Shown: positions 36,007-45,599 of the stretch, in pieces
How the letters are laid out: every line of letters starts with the position of its first letter
Position numbering within the stretch: the stretch's first letter is position 1
Source of the DNA: a bacterium
Lineage (GTDB): Bacteria; Cyanobacteriota; Vampirovibrionia; Gastranaerophilales; JAILCC01
Length of the DNA: 64,000 bases
Reading direction: 5' to 3'
NCBI GenBank assembly: GCA_024680555.1
Contig: JAILCC010000012.1
Location: forward strand, 1 to 64,000
Translations under genes and position numbers: made by a program
Notes under the pieces: generated by a model
Databases searched by the model: none
Told to the model about the DNA's origin: nothing
What the model saw: the letters and a program-made list of their open reading frames with translations, nothing else

Positions 36007-37359
36007 ATGTTAAACCAAAGTACGGAAAAATCAATAGATTTTATAAAAAGACGGGCAGTAGAAATTCTTGGGCAAACAAAGTTGTATGATTACAAAGGCT
36101 CTGTTTCAAAGCTGCTTGGTTTGACGGTAGAAGTAAAGCTTCCGGGATTAAAAATCGGAGATTTATGCTTCATAGAAACCCATGAAGGAGAAAAGAAAGC
36201 AGCGGAAGTTGTTGCGTTTAAGGGTGATGTTGCTCAGCTTTTACTTTTGTATGACGGTGCAGGTATAGGGCAGGGTAGTTTGGTTTCCACAACCCGACAA
36301 CCGATTATGCTTCCTGTCGGAGATTTCTTGCTCGGCAGGCTGATAAGTCCTTTGGGAGATCCGTTAGACGGCAGACCTCTTGATATTTCTCATGCAAAAT
36401 GGGTAAACGTAGACGGAGAACCACCAAACGCATTTAATCGTCCGATTATCAAAAACACTTTTTCAACAGGAGTTCGGGCGATTGATTCACTTTTGACTTT
36501 TGGTGCAGGGCAGCGTATGGGGTTATTTGCAGGTTCCGGTGTAGGTAAAAGTACGATGCTTGGTATGATTGCAAGAAACTCGGAAGCTGACGTAAACGTT
36601 GTTGCTCTAATCGGAGAACGTGGCAGAGAAGTAAAAGAATTTATAGAAAATTCTTTGGGCGAAGAAGGTATGCGCAAATCCGTTTTAGTTTGTTCTACCG
36701 GTGACCAACCCCCTCTAATCAGACAAAAAGCGCTTCTCAGTGCGACTGCAGTCTGTGAATATTTCAGAGACCAAGGCAAAAAAGTATTCTTGATGACAGA
36801 CACGGTTACAAGATGCGCAATGGCAGGACGTGAAGTTGGTCTGTCTATCGGCGAACCTCCTACAATGAAAGGTTATCCGCCATCTATTTTTTCATGGTTG
36901 CAAAAAGCATTAGAAAGAACAGGTACAAGTGAAAAAGGCTCTATAACCGCACTTTATACAGTGCTTATGGAAGGTGAAGATATCAACGATCCGGTTGTTG
37001 ATACGGTTCGTGGTATTGTTGACGGGCACGTTTTTCTGAACAGAAAAATCGCCGAAATGAACCATTATCCTGCAATAGATGTTTTGGGCAGCATCAGCCG
37101 TCTTTTCCCTGAAATTACCGATAAAGAACACCAGCAAGCAGCCGCAAAAATGCGTACTCTAATGGCAACATACCGTGACAGTAAAGACTTGATTGATGTA
37201 GGTATGTATCAAGCAGGTTCAAATCCCAGACTTGATGTTGCAATAGAAATGATGCCGCAAATCAATGCTTTCTTGCAGCAAAGCGTAAAAGACAGTGTAA
37301 ATATGGAAAGCACAATACAAACCCTAAAAGATATGATGGCAAACGTAAATATATATTAG
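36007..37359 (+). CDS. fliI: FliI-type flagellar/type III export ATPase
   Basis: The hexameric ATPase that feeds flagellar or injectisome export. 450 residues. The Walker A motif GSGVGKST lies near residue 177. Family signatures ALIGERGREVKEFIE, GEPPTMKGYPPSIFSWL and ALYTVLMEGEDINDPV are all intact, as is the C-terminal region FLQQSVKD. The N-terminal ~90 residues form the beta-barrel domain. AAGGAAAA precedes the ATG. No other flagellar or type III gene lies in the window, so it appears to be an orphan here. It could equally be a SctN-type subunit. Confidence 0.88.
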   Translation: MLNQSTEKSIDFIKRRAVEILGQTKLYDYKGSVSKLLGLTVEVKLPGLKIGDLCFIETHEGEKKAAEVVAFKGDVAQLLLLYDGAGIGQGSLVSTTRQPIMLPVGDFLLGRLISPLGDPLDGRPLDISHAKWVNVDGEPPNAFNRPIIKNTFSTGVRAIDSLLTFGAGQRMGLFAGSGVGKSTMLGMIARNSEADVNVVALIGERGREVKEFIENSLGEEGMRKSVLVCSTGDQPPLIRQKALLSATAVCEYFRDQGKKVFLMTDTVTRCAMAGREVGLSIGEPPTMKGYPPSIFSWLQKALERTGTSEKGSITALYTVLMEGEDINDPVVDTVRGIVDGHVFLNRKIAEMNHYPAIDVLGSISRLFPEITDKEHQQAAAKMRTLMATYRDSKDLIDVGMYQAGSNPRLDVAIEMMPQINAFLQQSVKDSVNMESTIQTLKDMMANVNIY

Positions 37360-37380
37360 AATATAAGCTCAAAGAGGTTA

Positions 37381-37409
37381 TTGCAGAAGGCAAATCAATT
37401 TGGTATAAT
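37381..37409 (+). promoter_or_regulatory. Promoter of the prepilin gene
   Basis: TTGCAG (37381-37386), a 17-bp spacer ending TGG, and TATAAT (37404-37409): a near-consensus housekeeping promoter 54 nt before the ATG. Confidence 0.75.
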
Positions 37410-37463
37410 GGTCATTGTGTTAGAAATTTTAATACGAGTGTGTATTAAGAGAAAGGTTTAAGT

Positions 37464-38291
37464 ATGATAAAAAGAGGTTTTACATTGGCGGAAGTATTGG
37501 TTACACTTCTCGTTATCGGTGTTATTGCGGCTTTAACAATTCCTCAATTGATAAATTCAACGGAAGAAAGACAGTATAAAACCGCATACAAAAAAGCGGT
37601 TTCAAGTATTGCAAATGCAACAGAACTGATGGAAGCAAACGAAGTAAGTTGTTCCGTAAGCAACAGTTCAGACCTTGCAAAATGTATGAAAAATGCAATG
37701 AAAGGTACCGTCACAAACGATGCCGGTGAACCTGATGAAAACGGTAATGTTCTTGTTACGCAGGATGGTATGGCATTTATGTTTTATTTGCCGGGAAATT
37801 ATGAAAATGAAATAATCAACTTACAAAACTCAAATGCTAATTACAAAGCTCCTAAAAGAGCAATAAGCAAGATTTGTCCGAGTTTTACCTATGATTCAAA
37901 CTATTTTGTACCTGACGACTATGACGGCTGGTCTGAAAAAAATTGTACGGTTTTTGTTGACTTAGACGGTTTTGGCAAAAATTCAACCGGCTTCTATAAT
38001 TTTTCTACTAATGAAGATTACTGGAATGCGGGTGATATTCAGGTTATGGGCTTCAGCGGAAAAGGCGAGGTCAGACCTGTTTATATTCACGAACCTGATG
38101 CCGATTTAGCTATTAACAAAGGCTATAAATATATGTACGGTGAAGAAGCTTTTGAAAAGTTGCAAGAAAACTATGAACCACCTATAGATTGTTGGGAGAT
38201 ATGTTGTGGCGATGGTCGTAATGAAGCTCAATGTAATGATAATTGCGCCGGATATGAATATCAATATACCGGTGCATTCGGTTGTAAATAA
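37464..38291 (+). CDS. Type IV pilin-like protein with prepilin methylation signal
   Basis: 275 residues. The leader MIKRG is followed by FTLAEVLVTLLVIGVIAAL, a class III prepilin cleavage site with the glutamate at +5 and a hydrophobic assembly helix. Prepilin peptidase should cut after the glycine. The globular part is rich in aromatic residues. Its C-terminal ~40 residues hold eight cysteines (for example CWEICCGDGRNEAQC), probably disulfide-bonded outside the cell. AGAAAGG precedes the ATG. It is monocistronic, with its own promoter and terminator. It may be a minor pilin, pseudopilin or competence-type fibre subunit. Confidence 0.88.
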   Translation: MIKRGFTLAEVLVTLLVIGVIAALTIPQLINSTEERQYKTAYKKAVSSIANATELMEANEVSCSVSNSSDLAKCMKNAMKGTVTNDAGEPDENGNVLVTQDGMAFMFYLPGNYENEIINLQNSNANYKAPKRAISKICPSFTYDSNYFVPDDYDGWSEKNCTVFVDLDGFGKNSTGFYNFSTNEDYWNAGDIQVMGFSGKGEVRPVYIHEPDADLAINKGYKYMYGEEAFEKLQENYEPPIDCWEICCGDGRNEAQCNDNCAGYEYQYTGAFGCK

Positions 38292-38334
38292 TATTAAGAA
38301 ATCATTTTTCTAATAGAAATACATAAAATAGAAT

Positions 38335-38367
38335 AAAGCAGGTCGAGCTAAAAACCCGACCTGCTTT
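38335..38367. terminator. Strong terminator after the prepilin gene
   Basis: AAAGCAGGTCG (38335-38345) pairs perfectly with CGACCTGCTTT (38357-38367), followed by TT on the plus strand. Confidence 0.9.
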
Positions 38368-38403
38368 TTGTTATATATTATATCCCGCATAAAACAAAAC
38401 TTT

Positions 38404-40596
<2,193 letters not shown>

Positions 40597-40715
40597 AATA
40601 AACTTTCTCCTCATCTTTCAGCCTATGTATTTTATTTGTACCATAAAATTTGAAAAAAGACAAAGGAATAACTTGACCGAAAAATATGTGAATGATAAAT
40701 TATTTATATCTGAGG

Positions 40716-40769
40716 CGCAAGCCACATACAAATTGAATAATTTTTCCACAAATCCTGTGGGCCTGTGGC
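40716..40769 (+). repeat. 54-bp direct repeat, copy 1 (includes tRNA 5' end)
   Basis: Identical to 40827-40880 with an offset of 111 bp. The last 11 bases are the first 11 bases of the downstream CAU tRNA, so the copy carries a truncated tRNA start. A hairpin GGTAGCG-GAA-CGCTACC at 40811-40827 separates the two copies. Confidence 0.92.
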
Positions 40770-40826
40770 ACTCTGCCGAACAAATAATTGATAATTGTTT
40801 GTGAGAGGTAGGTAGCGGAACGCTAC

Positions 40827-40869
40827 CGCAAGCCACATACAAATTGAATAATTTTTCCACAAATCCTGT

Positions 40870-40880
<11 letters not shown>
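40827..40880 (+). repeat. 54-bp direct repeat, copy 2 (runs into the tRNA)
   Basis: Second identical copy; its right end is the genuine 5' end of the tRNA at 40870. Confidence 0.92.
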
Positions 40881-40933
<53 letters not shown>

Positions 40934-40941
<8 letters not shown>

Positions 40942-41021
40942 TTTTTTTGTGGAAAAATTCAGTTATAATACGGGATTCAACCCTCAATTTGCTTTGCAAA
41001 TTAGGGGTTCTGTTATTTTCG
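40934..41021 (+). repeat. Diverged intergenic repeat, copy A
   Basis: Starts with the last eight tRNA bases and has a TTT-loop hairpin AATTTGC/GCAAATT at 40986-41002 flanked by AACCC and GGGGTT. Copy B at 41141-41233 has the same order with a different but still paired stem. Confidence 0.7.
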
Positions 41022-41057
41022 GATTATCGGCAACTCGCAGTGTTTGAATTCCGTTCC

Positions 41058-41131
41058 ATTTTTACTTTGTAAAAATTTCACTCCATAACCCTGCTCGTGA
41101 GGACAGCGCTCCCTGCGGTCGGCTTTGCCGA
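41058..41131 (+). repeat. Two more TTT-loop palindromes
   Basis: ATTTTTAC-TTT-GTAAAAAT (41058-41076) and TCGGC-TTT-GCCGA (41119-41131). The stretch 41085-41155 also looks like a decayed tRNA 3' half when set beside the tRNA at 40870. Confidence 0.6.
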
Positions 41132-41140
41132 AATCCTCTC

Positions 41141-41233
41141 CGGACCCATTTTTTCATGGAAAAATTCACTTATTGCGAGGGATTCAAACCTTCTTTTTGT
41201 TTCACAAAAAGAGGGTTCTGTTGTTTCATGTTT
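41141..41233 (+). repeat. Diverged intergenic repeat, copy B
   Basis: Begins CCGGACCCA like a tRNA 3' end. The hairpin is CTTTTTG/CAAAAAG (41194-41212), in the same place as the copy-A hairpin, so the fold is kept while the sequence differs. Confidence 0.65.
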
Positions 41234-41294
41234 AAATTTTTGAAGAAAATTAATGATGCGTCCATTTTTGACGCAGGGGCAATTTATTATAATA

Positions 41295-41468
41295 ATGTCT
41301 GATACGGTAAATCTTGCCACCGAGCCTTTAGGCGACAAAGGGGAAGCGAAGTCCTTATAATCAGACAAAATAGCTAATGAAGTACAGAAAATCGCTGAGC
41401 TGTACGGTGAGCAATGTAATTTACATCTCTCAATGAATGGAAGCAGCGTCATTCCATTAGTTAACTAA
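41295..41468 (+). pseudogene. Stop-interrupted short frame
   Basis: From the ATG at 41295 the frame reads MSDTVNLATEPLGDKGEAKSL, then TAA at 41358. It continues in the same frame as SDKIANEVQKIAELYGEQC through a further 16 residues to TAA at 41466. The second half looks like real coding sequence. It has no ribosome site and no recognised family. Decay of a small accessory gene is the simplest reading. Confidence 0.35.
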
Positions 41469-41513
41469 AAGCAAGTCATAATAGGCTGATTTTATTAGAC
41501 GTTTCGGACGTTA

Positions 41514-41640
41514 CCTAACGGGGGCTTGCAGACTAAAAGAGTGTAGGTTAAAGCATTTTGCCACCTACGTATCTCTCCCATAATTTGGCAGCTTCGGATT
41601 GCGGTTCCGTTAGCTGCCGACTATGGGTTCTAAAATATAA
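41514..41640 (+). ncRNA. Strongly folded intergenic RNA candidate
   Basis: Two adjacent hairpins. The first pairs GTAGGT (41543-41548) with ACCTAC (41563-41568). The second nests CCCATA/TATGGG, GGCAGC/GCTGCC and CGGA/TCCG between 41577 and 41627. It lies 80-200 nt before the PHP phosphatase gene. Conserved motifs of tmRNA, SRP RNA, RNase P or known riboswitches were not found. It could be a leader element or a small RNA. Confidence 0.45.
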
Positions 41641-41718
41641 TTTCCCTGTACATATCTGAAACAGAATAGAGTTATTATAGCTAGTACTCAAGACAAGACT
41701 TTATAGTAGAATAAAATT

Positions 41719-42558
41719 ATGGCTAGATTTGATTTACATTTACATACAAATAATTCTGACGGTAGCGATTCTGTCCAAGAACTTGTGCAAAAAATCATAG
41801 ATAAAAAACTTGAAATAGTTGCACTAAGCGACCACGATACAGTTGCCGGTATTTCTGAAATGCGAAACTGTTTGCCTGACAATATAAAATTTATTCCTGC
41901 CATAGAATTGACGAGCAAGGCACGTGACATCAAGTGTCATATTTTAGGCTACGGTATTGATGAGGAAAATTCTACCCTTGCTGACTTAATTGAAAAGGGC
42001 AAAAAACTCCGCAGAATAAAACTGGAAACAAGAATAAATTATTTAAAAAATGTTTGGAATATAGAACTCAGACAAGATGAATTAGACTGGCTATATTCTA
42101 GGAAAAGTGTTGTCAAAACGCATATCGCAAAGCTTATAGTAGACAGAGGCTTGGCAGAAGATAATATAGAAGCAATAAAGAAATACTTGGATGGATGCAA
42201 AACAGGCAATACTCGTCTTGATGGCGAAGAAGCAATTGAAACCATAAAAAAGGCTGGCGGAATTGCAGTTTGGGCGCATCCTCTCGGTGGTGAAGGCGAG
42301 GAGCATCTGTCCAAAGATGAATTTCTATCAAGACTGCAAACTATGATTGCCTGTGGAATAAAAGGTTTGGAATGTTTTTATTCGAGATATTCTGATGCAG
42401 AAATATCTTTTTTGAAAGAGTGTGCAAATAAAAACGGTTTGTTCATCACCGGCGGCAGTGATTATCACGGCGGCAACAAAACCGTGGTATTGGGGCAATT
42501 GAATATAAACAATGAACCTGTTGATTCTAAAGAATTAAATATAAAACCTCTAGTATAA
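41719..42558 (+). CDS. PHP-domain phosphoesterase (nucleoside bisphosphatase-like)
   Basis: 279 residues of the PHP family that includes RNase AM/YciV, which removes phosphate from 3',5'-nucleotides and RNA 5' ends. The metal-binding motifs are DLHLHTNNSDGS at the N-terminus, ALSDHDTVAG near 36, AIELTSK near 62, WAHPLGGEG near 190 and GGSDYHGGNK near 251. All expected histidines and aspartates are present. No ribosome site precedes the ATG, only an A/T-rich run (GAATAAAATT). It is monocistronic, downstream of the folded RNA candidate. Confidence 0.88.
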   Translation: MARFDLHLHTNNSDGSDSVQELVQKIIDKKLEIVALSDHDTVAGISEMRNCLPDNIKFIPAIELTSKARDIKCHILGYGIDEENSTLADLIEKGKKLRRIKLETRINYLKNVWNIELRQDELDWLYSRKSVVKTHIAKLIVDRGLAEDNIEAIKKYLDGCKTGNTRLDGEEAIETIKKAGGIAVWAHPLGGEGEEHLSKDEFLSRLQTMIACGIKGLECFYSRYSDAEISFLKECANKNGLFITGGSDYHGGNKTVVLGQLNINNEPVDSKELNIKPLV

Positions 42559-42642
42559 AATTCAAAGAAAGACTTTTATTGCGTCCATATCTGACGTAAT
42601 AATGTTTTATGCTGTTAATGTAAGAATAAATGAGGTGATGAT

Positions 42643-42852
42643 ATGGGTAAAGACTTTGCAGAACAAGGAAAAAAGGTGAAAAACGCAGAGGATAATGGCA
42701 ATAATTCTAAAAAAGGCTTAACAGAAGACGAATTAAAAGAACTTTATGAAGATTATTCAAGGGTTTTTGATTATGACCCATCAGAGGAAGAAGTAAGAAA
42801 CATGTATTCCGATGAGTTTAACAAAAAATGGGATAACTACTTTAAGAAATAA
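42643..42852 (+). CDS. Small acidic hypothetical protein, 69 residues
   Basis: A GAGGTGAT ribosome site just upstream supports the ATG. The protein is highly charged (GKDFAEQGKKVKNAEDNG at the start, then LTEDELKELYEDYSRVF), helical and without cysteine. No family is recognised. The upstream gap repeats a GCGTC-loop-GACG hairpin also seen near 41260, which ties it to the accessory region. Confidence 0.5.
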   Translation: MGKDFAEQGKKVKNAEDNGNNSKKGLTEDELKELYEDYSRVFDYDPSEEEVRNMYSDEFNKKWDNYFKK

Positions 42853-42950
42853 TTAAAATAAAGCCCTATATTTCTACCTGCATTGCAAAGTATATAGGGC
42901 AACGGATTTACTATAATTTACGGCATTTAGATAAGAAAGGATAAACAATT

Positions 42951-43208
42951 ATGATGATATCGCCGCAAGCATATGTTGATGAACTTGAAAACGAAACTTA
43001 TGAAAAACTTATAAAAGAACGAGATAAGTTAATTCGTGATGTAAGATATTTTGAAAAACATCGGGAAGAAATAATGAACAATGACACAGAACGTATTTGT
43101 CCAAGCCCTGATGTTGTTTACCAAATGAACCTTGAATATTTAGGCGCTTTATGCATGCAAATAAGCAAAAAATTTAATGAAAAGTATGAACAAGAGGATG
43201 AAGAATGA
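42951..43208 (+). CDS. Small helical hypothetical protein, 85 residues
   Basis: AGAAAGGA lies 9-10 nt before the ATG. The sequence is a run of charged helices (ENETYEKLIKERDKLIRDV) that may form a short coiled coil, and it has two cysteines. It has no signal peptide or recognised motif. It resembles small phage- or plasmid-type proteins in size and composition, but no homologue is named. Confidence 0.5.
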   Translation: MMISPQAYVDELENETYEKLIKERDKLIRDVRYFEKHREEIMNNDTERICPSPDVVYQMNLEYLGALCMQISKKFNEKYEQEDEE

Positions 43209-43217
43209 TAAACATAA

Positions 43218-43400
43218 AATATCTATGTAAAAGATGGGCTAGAAACAGGAGCAAAATAAGGAAGCTTTGAAAGTTGGTACCACCAAGCCCATAAAACTGG
43301 AAAAGCATACCAAAACGCTATTTGTTACCCGTGGAATAGGAGTAAGTATCCTCCAGCTCAGGTTCAATTGCGTACCAGAGATAGATGTTATAGAATTTGA
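43218..43400 (+). pseudogene. Remnant of a gene, frame interrupted by TAA
   Basis: In one frame NIYVKDGLETGAK is followed by TAA (43257-43259). It then continues with GSFESWYHQAHKTGKAYQN and 27 more residues (including YPWNRSKYPPAQVQ) to TGA at 43398. The second part has the tryptophan/tyrosine/proline pattern of a folded C-terminus and no start codon. It seems to be the tail of a broken gene; the family is not recognised. Confidence 0.4.
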
Positions 43401-43438
43401 ATAAGGAAGAAAATCATATCAATGAAAGGAGTATTGTT

Positions 43439-43747
43439 ATGGGAAATCCTTTATACAAATTAAAGTGCCAAAATTGTGGATATGAACAAGATATACTTTG
43501 GGGATTTACGCAAGAGGGTAATAGAATAAAGCCATATTATTGTTCTAAGTGTAAAGAGTTTAAATCAATAATTTTTAACGATAATCAACCACAAAACTGT
43601 GATATATGTGGCTCCATGTTAAATGAACTTCATATAGAATTGTCAAAAGAAAGTTTAACGGTGCCAACAACAGTTACTCCTCAAGTACATTGTCCTAAAT
43701 GTAAAAGCGCAAATGTTGAAATATTTTTGTGCGGAGTTTGGGATTAA
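43439..43747 (+). CDS. Zinc-ribbon protein, 102 residues
   Basis: The ATG at 43439 has AAAGGAG 7 nt upstream; the longer frame from 43397 is rejected. Four CxxC pairs are visible: CQNCGYEQ near residue 10, CSKC near 34, CDICG near 53 and CPKCKSANV near 86. This is enough for two zinc ribbons. Such small proteins often bind nucleic acid or act as adaptors, but no specific role can be read from this one. Confidence 0.65.
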   Translation: MGNPLYKLKCQNCGYEQDILWGFTQEGNRIKPYYCSKCKEFKSIIFNDNQPQNCDICGSMLNELHIELSKESLTVPTTVTPQVHCPKCKSANVEIFLCGVWD

Positions 43748-43825
43748 ATGAACCCTTTTATCCTAAAATCTTCTTGATACTATGCATCAAATATGCTACT
43801 ATCATAGAAAAGTTAATAGTTAATA

Positions 43826-44068
43826 ACCTATAAAGAGTGTGCGAGGGACAAGCCCGTTGACCACACAGCAACCTGCAGATTTGCGGTAGAGTGAGTGAGG
43901 CAAAGCCGAACGAAACTCGTAAGAGCATTTGTTTTGCGGAGTGAAAAGTTTGCGAAAGCAAATCTTGAAACGAAGAGAAGAACAATGCACGCCCGCATAA
44001 TCAAAAACAGCAAAGGTGCTAAAGCTTGTATGATGGGTTGAAAGCAGTACTCATCATAAACGATGGGT
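43826..44068 (+). promoter_or_regulatory. SAM-I (S-box) riboswitch with enlarged P3
   Basis: All core elements are present in order. P1 is ACCTAT (43826-43831) with ATGGGT (44063-44068). J1/2 has AAAGAG. P2 is GTGTG (43837-43841) with CACAC (43862-43866), enclosing GGG/CCC and the kink-turn GA and UGA bases. GCAACC lies at 43868-43873. P3 opens with ACCTGC and closes with GCAAAGGT (44010-44017). The core GGTGCTAAA is at 44015-44023. P4 is ATGATGGG/CTCATCAT (44030-44057). The P2-loop pseudoknot ACAAG (43848-43852) pairs exactly with CTTGT (44025-44029). P3 is expanded by ~130 nt, containing AGATTTGC/GCAAATCT. Downstream, CTCTTTT (44084-44090) can pair with the AAAAGGAG ribosome site, suggesting translational control. 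Confidence 0.87.
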
Positions 44069-44109
44069 ATTTTTATTTGTGTACTCTTTTAGGTCAAAAG
44101 GAGGCACAA

Positions 44110-44868
44110 ATGAACAATGTTTTAATTCACATCCCACATAGTAGTTATCATATTCCACCGGAATACAAAAGCTTGTTTTTTCTGAAAGGGGATGACCTTT
44201 TTCAAGAACAAGTTAAAATGACTGACAGTTATACAAATGAACTGTTTGATATTAGAGGTGTTCAAAAGATTGTTTTTTCAATAAGCAGGCTTGTTTGTGA
44301 TGTAGAAAGATTCAGGAATGAAGAAGATGAAGAAATGACCAAGCAGGGAATGTGGGTATGCTATACTCGCACCTCTGACTGCAAGCCGTTAAAATTTGTG
44401 GACTATCCGCACAAACAAGAAATTCTGAAGCTGCATTATGATAAGCACCACTCTTTTTTTGAAAAACTTGTTGAACAAATGCTCAAAAAGCACAAACAAT
44501 GTTTGATTATTGATGCGCACTCGTTTTCATCTGCGCCGTTACCGTATGAGCTTCATTCGCAAAATTTTAGACCGGATATTTGTATAGGAACAGACAATTT
44601 TCACACTCCCCCTATAGTTGCTGAATACCTTTGCGAAAGCTTTTCCAAATTAGGTTATTCGGTGGGGGTAAACAACCCTTTTTGCGGAACAATTGTTCCT
44701 CTCAAGTTTTATGGCAAAGCTAAAAATGTTATGTCAGTGATGTTGGAAATAAACCGTTCGTTATACATGGATGAAAGCACCGGAGAAAAGAATTTAAGCT
44801 TTTTAAAAGTGAAACAGGATATTATGCAGGTATTGACTCTTTGTCCGTTCTTGAAAGTTGAGCCTTAA
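44110..44868 (+). CDS. N-formylglutamate amidohydrolase-like enzyme
   Basis: 252 residues of the FGase fold, which hydrolyses N-formyl- or other N-acyl-glutamate. Conserved pieces are IHIPHSSYHIPPEY near the start, SRLVCDVERF near residue 62, IIDAHSFSSAPLPYE near 137, and VMLEINRSLYMD near 220. These supply the metal ligands His, Asp and Glu. The ATG at 44110 has AAAAGGAGG upstream. It sits 41 nt after a SAM-I riboswitch, which is unexpected for a histidine-degradation enzyme. The real substrate may therefore be linked to methionine or SAM metabolism, an inference from context only. Confidence 0.82.
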   Translation: MNNVLIHIPHSSYHIPPEYKSLFFLKGDDLFQEQVKMTDSYTNELFDIRGVQKIVFSISRLVCDVERFRNEEDEEMTKQGMWVCYTRTSDCKPLKFVDYPHKQEILKLHYDKHHSFFEKLVEQMLKKHKQCLIIDAHSFSSAPLPYELHSQNFRPDICIGTDNFHTPPIVAEYLCESFSKLGYSVGVNNPFCGTIVPLKFYGKAKNVMSVMLEINRSLYMDESTGEKNLSFLKVKQDIMQVLTLCPFLKVEP

Positions 44869-44969
44869 TTTCAAAAAATAAATAATATTATTTAGATAAT
44901 TTCATGGATGTGCAATTTTGGAAAATGTTTTATACTCGATTTAAAGCTTAAAAATCGGGGAGGATAAAA

Positions 44970-45527
44970 ATGAAAGTTGTTGCATTCACGGGAGCAGGTA
45001 TATCAAAATCTGCAGGTATTCCCACTTTTGAAGAAGTCGATGGCTTAAAAGCAAAATTATCGGTAGAATTTAGGGATGAACATCCGCAGGAATTTGCTGA
45101 AGCGTTGAAATCATTAAAGAAAAGTGTAGAAGGAAAAGAACCGACAAAAGCCCATAAGGCGTTGGCATCATTGCCTATACCGATTATAACAATGAATGTT
45201 GACGGCTTGCACCAAAAAGCAGGTTCAAGGCAGGTGTTTGAAATACACGGTAATTACAAGGATGACAATATTGTTTTATACGGTGAGAATATTCATTTTA
45301 AAGATGAAGTGATTGCCCTTATAATAAAAACTGCCGAGGATGCCAAAAGGAACAATGAAGAAGCGGTATTTCTCATAATCGGCACTTCTATGCAAACAAC
45401 TTTTGCGGTATTTTTAGCTTTGCTTGCAAAACAAAGAGGGATGAACGTTCACTATATAAATGATAATGCCGATGAAGAAGTACCTATGTTTTTGAATAAA
45501 TACGTATTTTTACCAACGGTGTTATAA
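44970..45527 (+). CDS. Minimal Sir2-like NAD-dependent protein
   Basis: 185 residues, much shorter than ordinary sirtuins (~240). The NAD-binding motif AFTGAGISKSAGIPTF is intact. The TQNID motif reads TMNVDGLHQKAGS, and the catalytic histidine is kept in FEIHGNYKDD. The zinc module with four cysteines is absent: residues after the histidine lead straight to IIGTSMQTTFA. It may be a compact deacylase or an NAD-binding/NADase relative. GGGGAGGAT precedes the ATG. It is monocistronic between the FGase-like gene and an SGNH hydrolase. Confidence 0.75.
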   Translation: MKVVAFTGAGISKSAGIPTFEEVDGLKAKLSVEFRDEHPQEFAEALKSLKKSVEGKEPTKAHKALASLPIPIITMNVDGLHQKAGSRQVFEIHGNYKDDNIVLYGENIHFKDEVIALIIKTAEDAKRNNEEAVFLIIGTSMQTTFAVFLALLAKQRGMNVHYINDNADEEVPMFLNKYVFLPTVL

Positions 45528-45599
45528 TATTAGGTGTTCTTCTTCCTAACCTTAAAAGCTACAACTAAAATTAAATTGTTATAAAAACAGAGGTAAATA

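Noticed and set aside
40806-40830. Resemblance to the 3' part of a c-di-GMP-I riboswitch (GGTAGGTAGCGG...CTACCG)
   Set aside because: The required 5' half with the GACGCAAAGCC-type element is absent; the sequence is better explained as a hairpin copied from a tRNA D-arm-like word.
41078-41452. 124-codon minus-strand frame
   Set aside because: It runs through repeats and hairpins with no ribosome site or protein-like pattern.
41300-41640. tmRNA, SRP RNA or RNase P RNA
   Set aside because: Looked for the TTCGA T-loop end, GGAAGCAGCC core and GAGGAAAGTCC element; only a chance GGAAGCAGC was found in a frame that reads as protein.
43758-43985. 75-codon minus-strand frame
   Set aside because: It is antisense to the SAM-I riboswitch, which has a better structural explanation.
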